Shown here piece after piece: positions 26,500 through 34,378 of a DNA stretch of 64,000 nt. Source of the stretch: Alkalicoccus luteus. GTDB taxonomy: Bacteria > Bacillota > Bacilli > Bacillales > Salisediminibacteriaceae. The notes beneath the pieces were generated by a model that was given only the letters and a program-made list of their open reading frames with translations, made no database searches and was not told where the DNA came from. Position 1 is the first letter of the stretch. The number at the start of each line of letters is the position of its first letter. Location: the NCBI RefSeq assembly GCF_012034335.1, contig NZ_JAATHJ010000010.1:35410-99409 (forward strand), read 5' to 3'. A program made the translations under genes and the position numbers.

Positions 26500-28554
26500 T
26501 TAATCTGCGGGATCATTTTCAGGTTCATCGACTTCAGAACCGCCTTCCGGTCGCTCCGGTCCGCTGCGTTCTTCCTGGAGCTCGTAGTAGGCTTCCAGTG
26601 CCTGCTCTGCAATCGTATTCGCTATTCCGGAAGCATCAGAATCTGAATCCGCTCCCGGTACGAGAACAGCAAATGCTACTTCGGGGTCATCATAAGGAGC
26701 ATAACCGGCAAAGGTCTGGTTGTTGGCATCCTGCCCATCCACTCGCACCTGTGCAGTACCCGTCTTCCCGGCAACTTCCACATCGAGGTCCTGGAAATAA
26801 GCTCTCGCTGTTCCCTGACTGCCGTTTACTACGCGGTAAAACCCTGTCTGAATCCGATCAAAGTACTGCTGATCGACGTTTATCGTATTCAATATTTTTG
26901 GTTCAAACTGATGTGCAATCGTGCCAAGTCCTCCGCTTTGAGGATCCGGCTCCAGTATTTCACTGACAACTCTCGGCGCAATCCGGACACCGTCATTTGC
27001 AATGACGGACGCATATTGTGCCAGCTGCATTGGCGTATACGTATCAAACTGACCAAACGAAAGGTAGAGCATGTTACCAGGGAACAGCGGATTCCCACCG
27101 TTGATTCCTGCTGATTCGCCGGGTAAATCAATCCCGGTTTCTACGCCAAGGCCAAACTGATGATAATAGGATCGTAATATATCGTAACCCTGTGTGAAAT
27201 TGCCCCAGTTTCTGCCCGATACACCCGGCACATAGTCAACGAGCCTCATGGCAACCTCTACCATGTAAATGTTGGATGACCGTTCAAGTGCAGTCAAATC
27301 ATCCACATAGCCCATGTTATTAACAGAGCTGATAGTAGGAGAGTCGGGCAGGTTAAGCGGGCGGTCATAAACACCTGATCCCGGCGGAAGCACGCCTGTA
27401 TCATATCCGGCAAGAACCGTCGCCCCCTTCATCGCAGAACCAACCTCAAAACTCGCATTAAATGTGCGTAAATCTGCGGCTCCACCTCCAGCGCCGGCCA
27501 TTGCCAGCACTTCACCAGTGTCAGGCTCCATCATCACCACGTAGGCATCCGGGTCACCGACGAAATCTCCAGAGCGGTCTTCCAGTACATCATCGATAAC
27601 GGTGCTGATTTGCTGATAAAGCTCCATATCGAATGTCAGCTTCAGATCCTGCCCGCGGCTGCCCGGACTTTCGGAAGGCTGGCGGACTGTGCTTCCACTG
27701 CTGTCTAAATAGCTTTCGCGCTCGCCTTTACGTCCTCGCAGCACAGATTCATACTGTGCTTCAAGATAGCTGTTGCCTACCTCCTCATTTCGTTCGTACC
27801 CTTGAGCGAGATAAGCACTCAGATCATCGCGTTCAATCGAACCGACCGATCCAAATACGTTCCGGAGCTGATCCGCATAAACATACCGTCTGACGGAATC
27901 ACGAATGATGTCAACGCCCTCTAGCTGATCGATGTGTTCCATGATCCGGGCCGCTTCCTCATACTCCACTCCGCGTTTCACTTTGTGTGGAACATCGTTG
28001 AATCCGGCATTAAGCTCACGCCATATCATAAACACTTCATAATCTGTATCGCTGAATGTGGCAAGTTCCTCTTCTGTAATCGATTCTATTCGATACTGAT
28101 GAGCTTCTCCATCTGAAAGATCCGCTTCGCTCTGCTCTTCCAGCGACAGCTTTTCGAGGAACTCTTCCTCATTTAATAAAGACCAAAATTCCCTGCGTTC
28201 TCTGTCAAATCTCGTTTCAACGCCTTCAGTATCTAACGTGATAAATTCATTTAACCGTTCAGCAGTATCCAAAAGCGTCTCTTGAGGACGGTTCCTGTTT
28301 GTATATGTAACGGTCAGCTGAAGCTCGTTATCCACCAGTTTATTTCCGTACCGGTCATACATGAGCCCCCTCGGTGCCTCAACTGCTTCACTTGTACTGA
28401 CTTCCCCTTCCAGCTGTTCCTGAAATCCTTCGCCCTGAACGATCTGCACGACCCCAAGCCGGAGCACCAGTATGGAGAACAACAGAAACACAACAAAAAA
28501 CAAGATGTTCAGACGTATGGATAAATGAGATTTATGAATTAATTTATCGCTCAT
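26500..28554 (-). CDS. pbpA: Penicillin-binding protein 2 (transpeptidase, PbpA type)
   Basis: Class B PBP of the elongation machinery that cross-links peptidoglycan. 684 residues: short cytoplasmic N-terminus, one membrane helix (about 14-36), dimerisation domain, then the transpeptidase domain. The active-site serine is in GSAMKG (SXXK), the SXN motif is the SSN of ERSSNIYM, and KTGTA is near residue 590. The C-terminal tail is acidic (GGSEVDEPENDPAD). The protein is D/E-rich overall, in keeping with a salt-adapted cell surface. Confidence 0.95.
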   Translation of the reverse strand: MSDKLIHKSHLSIRLNILFFVVFLLFSILVLRLGVVQIVQGEGFQEQLEGEVSTSEAVEAPRGLMYDRYGNKLVDNELQLTVTYTNRNRPQETLLDTAERLNEFITLDTEGVETRFDRERREFWSLLNEEEFLEKLSLEEQSEADLSDGEAHQYRIESITEEELATFSDTDYEVFMIWRELNAGFNDVPHKVKRGVEYEEAARIMEHIDQLEGVDIIRDSVRRYVYADQLRNVFGSVGSIERDDLSAYLAQGYERNEEVGNSYLEAQYESVLRGRKGERESYLDSSGSTVRQPSESPGSRGQDLKLTFDMELYQQISTVIDDVLEDRSGDFVGDPDAYVVMMEPDTGEVLAMAGAGGGAADLRTFNASFEVGSAMKGATVLAGYDTGVLPPGSGVYDRPLNLPDSPTISSVNNMGYVDDLTALERSSNIYMVEVAMRLVDYVPGVSGRNWGNFTQGYDILRSYYHQFGLGVETGIDLPGESAGINGGNPLFPGNMLYLSFGQFDTYTPMQLAQYASVIANDGVRIAPRVVSEILEPDPQSGGLGTIAHQFEPKILNTINVDQQYFDRIQTGFYRVVNGSQGTARAYFQDLDVEVAGKTGTAQVRVDGQDANNQTFAGYAPYDDPEVAFAVLVPGADSDSDASGIANTIAEQALEAYYELQEERSGPERPEGGSEVDEPENDPAD

Positions 28555-28617
28555 ATCAGCCCTCTATTCACTTCTAATATATCGACCCGATTCTTCTGCC
28601 GAATAAAAAAATGTTCT

Positions 28618-28647
28618 AAAAAAGACTGCCGGTTTCACACCGCAGTC
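28618..28647 (-). terminator. Terminator of 6S RNA
   Basis: GACTGC-GGT and ACCGGCAGTC pair with one bulged G around a short loop; TTTTTT follows on the minus strand. Confidence 0.8.
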
Positions 28648-28849
28648 AATCAGGACAGCCCGCATGTGCGGTTATCTTCAAGATTTCACGAACCCGCCCT
28701 AGGCAGGTGGGTGCCTGCAGAAAAGCATTCAGCTTCCCTGAAATCCAGGGCATGCTGGCCGCTTTTCAATGTAAGGCTCCCAATGTGAATTGGTGTTCGG
28801 TTCGAATTAAACTGGAAGTTCACCAACACCGCAGGCATGTTTACTATGT
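28618..28849 (-). ncRNA. ssrS: 6S RNA
   Basis: No protein gene fits 28555-29071. The minus strand has a near-perfect SigA promoter, then about 230 nt ending in a terminator. The transcript contains CCTGCGGTGTTGG near the 5' end, TTGGGAGCCTTACA, CATGCCCTGGATTTCAGGGA, GCAGGCACCCACCTG and GGGCGGGTTCG, which follow the conserved blocks of the bacterial 6S RNA consensus in the right order. 6S RNA sequesters SigA RNA polymerase in stationary phase. The sigA gene itself is at 57.3 kb. The assignment is by recalled consensus; a covariance search would settle it. Confidence 0.8.
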
Positions 28850-28855
28850 AGTCTT

Positions 28856-28884
28856 ATTATACAATAGCACCTCAATAGTCGCAA
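28856..28884 (-). promoter_or_regulatory. SigA promoter of 6S RNA
   Basis: TTGCGA (-35), a 17-bp spacer and a consensus TATAAT (-10) on the minus strand. Confidence 0.85.
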
Positions 28885-29037
28885 TACTGTTTGCTTCAAT
28901 CAGTCAGGGATAGACTGGACCGGCTGTTAAAAACGTATCGTCTAAGCTGCGCGTACAAGGTTGCTTTCGTACAATACGGCAGCTCCCTCGCAACGACCAA
29001 TGAAATGTAATTAACCAGGAACTGGCCTGATTACAGC

Positions 29038-29066
29038 AAAAAAAGTCCGCCAAGTGGCGGACTTTT
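29038..29066 (-). terminator. Terminator of sodA
   Basis: AAGTCCGCC pairs with GGCGGACTT around a 4-nt loop; TTTTTTT follows on the minus strand. Confidence 0.92.
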
Positions 29067-29071
29067 ATCTA

Positions 29072-29680
29072 TTACTTTGCTTCCTGATAGCGCTTTTCAA
29101 CTTCGTTCCAGTCAATTACATTGAAAAATGCTTCAACGTAATCCGGACGCTTGTTCTGGTACTTCAAGTAGTAAGCGTGCTCCCAGACGTCAACACCGAG
29201 CAATGGCGTTTTGCCTTCGCTGATTGGCGTATCCTGGTTTGGAGTGCTGGTAATTTCTAACTGGCCGCCGTTAACAACTAACCAGGCCCAGCCGGAGCCA
29301 AAGCGAGTCAACGCTGCATTTTTGAATTCTTCTTTGAACTTGTCAAAGCTACCGAATGCAGAATCGATCGCTGATGCTACATCGCCCGATGGCGTTCCGC
29401 CGCCGTCCGGGGACATCAGTTTCCAGAAAAGCGTGTGATTGTAGTGACCGCCGCCGTTGTTACGAACTGGACCGCGTACACTTTCCGGAAGAGAGTTCAG
29501 GTCTGTAAGAAGGTCTTCGATGCTCTTGCTCTGAAGATCACTGTGTCCTTCCAGTGCATCATTCAGCTTGGTAACATACGTGTTGTGGTGCTTGCCATGA
29601 TGAATCTTCATTGTTTCTTCATCAATATGCGGCTCAAGCGCATTGTGGGCATAAGGCAGATCTGGTAGTGTAAAAGCCAT
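29072..29680 (-). CDS. sodA: Superoxide dismutase, Mn/Fe type
   Basis: Dismutates superoxide. 202 residues. The metal ligands are visible in [22 protein letters not shown] and [11 protein letters not shown], and GGGHYNH with WLVVNGG is typical of Mn-preferring bacillar enzymes. AGGAGG precedes the ATG. It is monocistronic with a strong terminator. A manganese-type transporter and MntR are also in the window, which fits a manganese-dependent enzyme. Confidence 0.96.
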   Translation of the reverse strand: MAFTLPDLPYAHNALEPHIDEETMKIHHGKHHNTYVTKLNDALEGHSDLQSKSIEDLLTDLNSLPESVRGPVRNNGGGHYNHTLFWKLMSPDGGGTPSGDVASAIDSAFGSFDKFKEEFKNAALTRFGSGWAWLVVNGGQLEITSTPNQDTPISEGKTPLLGVDVWEHAYYLKYQNKRPDYVEAFFNVIDWNEVEKRYQEAK

Positions 29681-29795
29681 TCTTATCTCCTCCTGTTTTT
29701 CTGAATATATCGGCGCAGGTACGATGAATCAAATGTGCCTGCCTCACATACATTATCAAATATTCCACCCATCATCAAATGTTAAACCTCGCATT

Positions 29796-30119
29796 CTAAT
29801 TCCAGTTCTGAAGTTTTATGGAAGGGCTCAGCATGCCTTCTGCTGATTTAAGCTGAAACCACTCTTTTTCCGGTCTGTAATCCAGTATGAGTTCCTTATG
29901 ATAAAGCCAGTCCGGTCCCTTCTCAACAGCAGCAGCAAACGCAGATGATGTTTCGATTGATTCCGCCTCTACGGGCAGTTTTGTTACGGCAGCCAGCCTG
30001 ACTACCCCGTTAATAACTCAGCCGGTCCCCTCTGTATCATACCAGATATACAGCACTTGATTTTGTGTAAGACGCTGCTGCAGCTTTTCCTCTGCTGCAG
30101 CACTGATGGTAAGCTTCAT
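29796..30119 (-). CDS. HesB/YqkB-like iron-sulfur family protein interrupted by in-frame UGA (candidate selenoprotein or pseudogene)
   Basis: A 108-codon frame starts at ATG 30119 with AAAGGAGG 9 nt upstream and ends at TAG 29796. Codon 34 is TGA (30020-30018). The protein reads MKLTISAAAEEKLQQ..., YDTEGTG-UGA-VINGVV..., and ends SAEGMLSPSIKLQNWN. This matches the YqkB/HesB-like family, where the centre is DTEGCGC(A/V)-x-(S/N)GV, so the UGA sits exactly on the second conserved cysteine, while the first is Thr. All 73 codons after the UGA are open and family-like. A hairpin fitting bacterial SECIS rules follows (29988-30006). HesB-like selenoproteins are known in other prokaryotes. A nonsense mutation is the alternative, and no selenocysteine genes are visible here. 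Confidence 0.6.
29988..30006 (-). promoter_or_regulatory. SECIS-like hairpin downstream of the in-frame UGA
   Basis: On the minus strand GGTAGTC pairs over 7 bp (two G-U) with GGCTGCC around the loop AGGCT. The loop starts 18 nt after the UGA and has G in its second position, inside the published bacterial SECIS limits (loop 3-14 nt, G in the first two positions, spacing 16-37 nt). The AGG-type loop recalls E. coli fdhF. Function unproven. Confidence 0.4.
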
Positions 30120-30305
30120 ATATGAATGCCTCCTTTCTTTTTTCTTTTCTTACATTTTAGTACAAAGTGAAAAGAAAAAAAAAGAACCAATAAACTCATT
30201 GCAGAAACCCAGCGAAATATCTCTTGAATGACTTATTATTTTTATCTGGATTATCCTGAAATAGCATAAACGATTCAAAGCCAGCTTTAACTGAGGCTGA
30301 TAATG

Positions 30306-30329
30306 AAAAAAAGCCCGCTTAAGCGGACT
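30306..30329 (-). terminator. Terminator of the tRNA cluster
   Basis: AGTCCGC pairs with GCGGGCT around TTAA, followed by TTTTTTT on the minus strand, directly after tRNA-Ser. Confidence 0.88.
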
Positions 30330-30343
30330 CTAAATGATATGTA

Positions 30344-30436
30344 TGGAGGAGGAAGAGGGATTCGAACCCCCGCGGGCTTTGACACCCCTGTCGGTTTTCA
30401 AGACCGATCCCTTCAGCCAGACTTGGGTATTCCTCC
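30344..30436 (-). tRNA. tRNA-Ser (UGA)
   Basis: Class II tRNA of 93 nt with a long variable arm. The acceptor stem GGAGGAA pairs with TTCCTCC, the anticodon loop is CTTGAAA with anticodon UGA (reads UCA), the T loop is TTCGAAT, and CCA is encoded. The discriminator base reads U rather than the G usual for serine tRNAs. Confidence 0.95.
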
Positions 30437-30446
30437 GAAGGAAAAA

Positions 30447-30523
30447 TGGTGGACCCTGCAGGACTCGAACCTGCGACCGGACGGTTATGAGCCGTCAGCT
30501 CTAACCAACTGAGCTAAGGGTCC
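30447..30523 (-). tRNA. tRNA with CAU anticodon, most likely tRNA-Ile2 (lysidine-modified)
   Basis: 77 nt with encoded CCA. The acceptor GGACCCT pairs with AGGGTCC, and the anticodon stem-loop GACGGCTCATAACCGTC carries CAU in a CUCAUAA loop. The body closely resembles Bacillus tRNA-Ile2, whose C34 is converted to lysidine by TilS so that it reads AUA. The other CAU tRNA next to it has the elongator-Met body, which supports the Ile2 assignment. Confidence 0.8.
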
Positions 30524-30538
30524 AGCTAATTTGTGTAT

Positions 30539-30615
30539 TGGTAGCGGCGGAGGGGATCGAACCCCCGACCTCACGGGTATGAACCGTACGCTCTAGCCAG
30601 CTGAGCTACACCGCC
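30539..30615 (-). tRNA. tRNA-Met (CAU), elongator
   Basis: 77 nt with encoded CCA. GGCGGTGTAGCTCAGCTGG and the loop GTTCATACC match the Bacillus elongator methionine tRNA. First in a Met-Ile2-Ser cluster. Confidence 0.92.
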
Positions 30616-30706
30616 ATTTGAACAAAGACAAGATATATCTTAGCATGAATAAATTAATACCGTCAACCGATTTTTTACAATCTCTATTTTAAAAAAGCTA
30701 ACATTA

Positions 30707-30731
30707 AAAAGCCGCCCAGCAGGACGGCTTG
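30707..30731 (-). terminator. Terminator of the Na/Pi transporter gene
   Basis: AAGCCGTCC pairs with GGGCGGCTT around TGCT, with TTTTA after it on the minus strand. Confidence 0.85.
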
Positions 30732-30750
30732 ATCTTTTGTAATACGTGAA

Positions 30751-32385
30751 TTAATTTTCCTCTTCAGCTACTGCTTCAGCGATGTTTACAGCATGATCGC
30801 CGATTCTTTCAAGGTTACTGATCATATCGACAAAAACAATTCCTGCAGATCCGTCACATAAGCCTTCGTTTAGACGCATGATGTGCTTTTTACGAAGCTG
30901 ACGCTCCATCTTATCGATTTGATCTTCTTTCAATATTGCAGACCTGGCAACGAGAATATCGTCATTTTCTAAAGCTGCAAATGACTCTTTCAGCGTATCA
31001 ATCGTCAGTTCAAACATTTCTTTCAAATCATCCATCGCCGCTGTGGAAAGCTTAACCTTATTGGCGATTTGATACTCTTTCAATTCCACTAAGTTTTCCA
31101 TATGGTCACCGACTCGTTCAATATCGCGGACCGTATCCATCAGCATGGAATGGTACCTTGAATCTGCTGCTGTTAGTGAGTTAGTAGAAATTCTCGTTAA
31201 ATAATCTGTGATCTTCCGGTCTAAATTATTGATTGCATCTTCAAATTGATACGTCAGCTCTGCATGACGCTTTTGATTCGTCATCACAAAAGAGGATGCT
31301 TCTTGAAGACCCTGAGCAGAGAGTTCGCTCATGCGCAGCGTTTCTTTCTTCGCCTGTCCTAAAGCGATGGACGACGATTGAGAGATAATGCTCGGATCCA
31401 GATGCTGCGCTTTATATTCAATAACCGTTTCGTTGCCAGGAATCAGTTTCGTCACGATCAGTGCCAGCACCGCGACAAACGGCAGCTGTATTAGAACGTT
31501 CGACACGTTAAAGATACCGTGGGCAAACGCAATTGTCATTTCCGGATTTAACGCCAGTGATTCTTGCAAATATGCAACTAAATTCGTAAAAGGTACAAGT
31601 AAAATGAGCACAACAATTGTCCCCACCACGTTAAAGATAACGTGCGTCAAGGCTGCCCGTTTTGCTGCAATCGATGCACCGAGGGCTGCCAGAACGGCCG
31701 TAATCGTCGTCCCGATATTATCACCGAACAACACCGGCAGCGCTGCATTCAGGTCCAGTGCTCCCTGGGCGAACAGCTGCTGTAAAAGTCCAATTGCCGC
31801 CGATGAGCTTTGTACGCTTACGGTAAAGATTGTCCCGATTAACACGCCGAGAAACGGATTGTCACTCATACTGACGGTGAGATCCGCAAATGCCTGCAGC
31901 TCTCGCAGAGGCCGGAGCCCGTCCCCCATTAGGTTCAAACCATAAAACAACGCACCAAAACCAAAAAATACCTGCCCGAAATTATTTGCTTTTTTATTTT
32001 TAAAGAAGAAAATCAAAAATGTTCCAATTGTAAGAATTGGAAGTGCGTACTCGGATATGTTAAGTCCGATGATAAAGGCCGTGATGGTAGTCCCGATATT
32101 GGCTCCCATTATAACGCCGATTGACTGTCTGAGCGTCATAAACCCTGCGTTAACCAGTCCTATCGCCAGGACTGTCGTACCAGTACTGGTCTGAAGCAGC
32201 GCAGTGACTGTAATCCCGGCCAGTACACCCATCACCGGATTGCTCGTAAATTTATCTAGTATATCGCGAAGCTTGTCCCCTGCAACTTTTTGAAGGCCGT
32301 CCCCCATGTATTTGATTCCAAATAGAAAGATTGCCAGACCCCCGAAAAACATAAACAGTAAATCCCGCAGTTCCAGTTCCAACAA
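30751..32385 (-). CDS. Na/Pi cotransporter family protein with PhoU-like C-terminal domain
   Basis: About 544 residues. The first two thirds hold about nine membrane segments with two inverted NaPi repeats, each with a QSSS/QTST-type motif (LLQTSTGTTVLAIG and SVQSSSAAIGLLQQ), and GANIGTTITA/GDNIGTTITA. The C-terminal 180 residues are a PhoU-type helical domain (DIERVGDHMENL and NLERIGDHAVNI). It likely imports or exports phosphate with sodium. Several starts are possible: GGGGG directly abuts ATG 32391, so a TTG at 32385 or 32382 has better spacing. Confidence 0.9.
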   Translation of the reverse strand: MLELELRDLLFMFFGGLAIFLFGIKYMGDGLQKVAGDKLRDILDKFTSNPVMGVLAGITVTALLQTSTGTTVLAIGLVNAGFMTLRQSIGVIMGANIGTTITAFIIGLNISEYALPILTIGTFLIFFFKNKKANNFGQVFFGFGALFYGLNLMGDGLRPLRELQAFADLTVSMSDNPFLGVLIGTIFTVSVQSSSAAIGLLQQLFAQGALDLNAALPVLFGDNIGTTITAVLAALGASIAAKRAALTHVIFNVVGTIVVLILLVPFTNLVAYLQESLALNPEMTIAFAHGIFNVSNVLIQLPFVAVLALIVTKLIPGNETVIEYKAQHLDPSIISQSSSIALGQAKKETLRMSELSAQGLQEASSFVMTNQKRHAELTYQFEDAINNLDRKITDYLTRISTNSLTAADSRYHSMLMDTVRDIERVGDHMENLVELKEYQIANKVKLSTAAMDDLKEMFELTIDTLKESFAALENDDILVARSAILKEDQIDKMERQLRKKHIMRLNEGLCDGSAGIVFVDMISNLERIGDHAVNIAEAVAEEEN

Positions 32386-32583
32386 CAACATCCCCCTGAT
32401 TTCAGTCATATAGCTTTCGTGAACCGTTGTACATGCTACGCATCAATTGTTAATTATACGTTAACGTTTTGTAAAGATTTTATTAAGTTTATTAAAATCG
32501 CCTGCATTATTGTATCATGAGACGTTTTGAGCAAATCTGATGTATCTTCGGCATCATTCTGTGACGTATTAAAAGGACGTTTG

Positions 32584-32612
32584 TTGTAATTAACGGTGAC
32601 GAATTGTAAAAT
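32584..32612 (+). promoter_or_regulatory. Promoter of the DUF1189 gene
   Basis: TTGTAA (-35), 17-bp spacer and an extended TG-TAAAAT (-10). Confidence 0.6.
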
Positions 32613-32647
32613 GTACAGGCATGAGTTAATGCAGGGGGGACAGCGAT

Positions 32648-33424
32648 ATGAATATTTTTCAACAACTGATTAAAAGTACATATTCACCCGAAACAATAGC
32701 TAAATTCCGCATGGCTAAAATCGGAAGAACGATCCTTTACGTTTTTTTATTGATGCTGATTGCTTCTCTACCAGCTTTTATCGGGCTGTCAATTACGATT
32801 AGCAGCTTGTTTCAGGCAGGAAACGATTACTTAGATGAAATACCGGACTTTGATATTGAGAACGGTGTTCTGCAATCGGACCTTGACGAACCTTACATTA
32901 ACGATGAAAACGATATGACGCTCGTATTTGATTCCACCGGAGAGCTTGGTGCTGAAGACGCTGATGATTATGGGAATGTTGTTGCCCTGCTTGAACGAGA
33001 GCTCATCTTTTCCGCAGGCGGACAGGCAGACCGGTTTACTTACCAGGAAATCGGACTTGATTTATCCAAACAGGAAATTGAAGGATTTTTCACGACACTT
33101 GACGATGTGTCACTTCTCATTATCTCGGTAGTACTTGCAGGTTTTTATCTATTTAATACTGCCCTGAAATTTATCGGCATTTTCGCTTTATCTGCAATCG
33201 CGCTCTTACTAAAGCGTAACAGAGCAGATCAGCTTCGCTATCGTCACTGCTGGGTGCTTGCCGCATACACAGTCACACTTCCGACGTTATTATTTGCCGT
33301 GCTTGAGCTGGCTGGCTTCCCGCTGCCATTTCCTGTTTCCTTTATCGTGTACTGGACGATTGCGATCGTCATGTTACATGCCGTACTGAAGCACGTGCCG
33401 GCACCCAAAAAAGCACCGGAATAA
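32648..33424 (+). CDS. DUF1189 membrane protein (YqgB-like)
   Basis: 258 residues. Starts MNIFQQLIKSTYSPETIAKF, the DUF1189 signature, followed by a membrane helix, a long acidic extracytoplasmic domain (about 60-150) and three further helices. GGGGGG precedes the ATG. The related MalA protein is linked to maltodextrin uptake. In B. subtilis yqgB lies near sodA and pbpA as here. Function unknown. Confidence 0.85.
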   Translation: MNIFQQLIKSTYSPETIAKFRMAKIGRTILYVFLLMLIASLPAFIGLSITISSLFQAGNDYLDEIPDFDIENGVLQSDLDEPYINDENDMTLVFDSTGELGAEDADDYGNVVALLERELIFSAGGQADRFTYQEIGLDLSKQEIEGFFTTLDDVSLLIISVVLAGFYLFNTALKFIGIFALSAIALLLKRNRADQLRYRHCWVLAAYTVTLPTLLFAVLELAGFPLPFPVSFIVYWTIAIVMLHAVLKHVPAPKKAPE

Positions 33425-33430
33425 TCACTG

Positions 33431-33485
33431 CCGCCGAATGTTAATGCGTTATAACGAATTATTTTTAAAATTCGGCGGTTATTAG
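33431..33485 (+). terminator. Possible terminator after the DUF1189 gene
   Basis: CCGCCGAAT and ATTCGGCGG can pair across a 30-nt AT-rich loop. The loop is long and the U-run poor, so this is a weak call. Confidence 0.35.
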
Positions 33486-33552
33486 TTTTCCGCCGGCCGT
33501 GAATGAGGTATATTATATAGTACAGGAACTGCATTGATGGAGGTGACCAGAT

Positions 33553-33888
33553 ATGATCGGAGCACGAGTAAGACAGCACCGGACTGCCCGGGGGTTTACG
33601 ATGAGTGAACTTGCGGAGCGGGCTGGAGTGGCTAAATCCTATTTGAGTGCGATTGAACGGGACATTCAGACTAATCCTTCCATTCAATTTTTAGAGAAAA
33701 TTGCTGCTGTGCTTGATATTGATATGAATGTTCTCTTAAAAGACCCTGCCGAGTACACCGCGGATGAAACAGCTGCGCTCGATGATGAATGGCAGAGTTT
33801 GATAGCAGAAGCGATGCATTCAGGCGTTTCAAAGGATCAATTCAGAGATTTTCTGGAGTATAACAAGTGGAAAATGAAGCAGAAATAG
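33553..33888 (+). CDS. sinR: Biofilm/sporulation master repressor SinR
   Basis: 111 residues. N-terminal Cro/CI-type HTH (MSELAERAGVAKSYLSAIER, recognition helix followed by TNPSIQFLEKIA) nearly identical to SinR of B. subtilis, then the C-terminal SinI-like oligomerisation domain (DDEWQSLIAEAM, GVSKDQFRDFLEYNKW). GGAGG precedes the ATG. No sinI is next to it, and the tapA-sipW-tasA operon that normally neighbours sinR is not in the window. A palindrome containing the SinR half-site follows immediately. Confidence 0.93.
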   Translation: MIGARVRQHRTARGFTMSELAERAGVAKSYLSAIERDIQTNPSIQFLEKIAAVLDIDMNVLLKDPAEYTADETAALDDEWQSLIAEAMHSGVSKDQFRDFLEYNKWKMKQK

Positions 33889-33913
33889 CTGCCGGTGAAA
33901 CCGGCAGTTTTTT
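33889..33913 (+). terminator. Terminator of sinR
   Basis: CTGCCGG pairs with CCGGCAG around TGAAA, followed by TTTTTT. Confidence 0.92.
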
Positions 33914-33929
33914 AGAACGATCGTTCTTT
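33914..33929. promoter_or_regulatory. Candidate SinR operator
   Basis: Perfect palindrome AGAACGATCGTTCT extended to GTTCTTT on the right. GTTCTYT is the known SinR recognition element, and facing half-sites are its strong form. It is centred about 40 bp upstream of the -35 of the short SinR-like gene. Confidence 0.65.
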
Positions 33930-33955
33930 ATTTCGCACAAATATGAGCAAATTAC

Positions 33956-33984
33956 TGGACACCCACCAAATCGTGCGATATAAT
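33956..33984 (+). promoter_or_regulatory. Promoter of the short SinR-like gene
   Basis: TGGACA (-35), 17-bp spacer and consensus TATAAT (-10). Confidence 0.8.
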
Positions 33985-34016
33985 GAACTTATCCGTCACA
34001 GGAAGGTGGGTTTATG

Positions 34017-34238
34017 ATGAGCATAGGTGATCTGATCCGTCATGAGCGCAAACGAAAAGGCTGGACGCTTTCCCAGCTCTCTCGCAGGACTGGCGTATCT
34101 AAATCTTATTTAAGTTATTTGGAGAGAAATCAAAAGAAAAATCCTTCTATTACAATTGTTAAACGGCTTTTCGTCGTTTTAGATATACCACTCGATAAAA
34201 TAATGGATAAGGATGAGCAAAAAGCCGATTATTCTTAA
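34017..34238 (+). CDS. Short SinR/SlrR-like HTH protein lacking the SinI domain
   Basis: 73-74 residues with almost only the Cro/CI HTH: IGDLIRHERKRKGWTLSQLS, then TGVSKSYLSYLERN and KNPSITIVKRL. The recognition helix region closely follows that of SinR 450 bp upstream. There is no SinI-like oligomerisation domain, so it cannot form the SinR-SlrR type heterocomplex through that domain. AAGGTGGG precedes the paired ATG codons at 34014 and 34017. Likely DNA-binding competitor or separate regulator, by inference. It has its own promoter and a SinR-type operator. Confidence 0.8.
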   Translation: MSIGDLIRHERKRKGWTLSQLSRRTGVSKSYLSYLERNQKKNPSITIVKRLFVVLDIPLDKIMDKDEQKADYS

Positions 34239-34257
34239 TCCTGTCAGCATGCAGGAA

Positions 34258-34290
34258 GGTTTCAGTAGTTCTACTGAAGCCTATTTTTTA
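34258..34290 (+). terminator. Terminator of the short SinR-like gene
   Basis: GGTTTCAGTAG pairs with CTACTGAAGCC (one G-U) around TT, followed by TATTTTTTA. Confidence 0.88.
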
Positions 34291-34344
34291 TCCCATTCCG
34301 CTGACCGATTAGGCTCTTAAGCAATAAATAAATTGTATAACAGA

Positions 34345-34378
34345 AGCGGCCCTGCACCGGAGTGCAGAGCCGCTTCAT
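34345..34378 (-). terminator. Hairpin after the NfeD gene
   Basis: GAAGCGGC-CTGCAC and GTGCAG-GCCGCTTC form a long stem overlapping the stop codon region of the nfeD-like gene. The U-run is short. Confidence 0.55.

Noticed and set aside
30447..30523. Reading the second CAU tRNA as methionine
   Set aside because: Its body and CUCAUAA loop resemble tRNA-Ile2, and the neighbouring CAU tRNA already has the elongator-Met body; kept as an alternative only.
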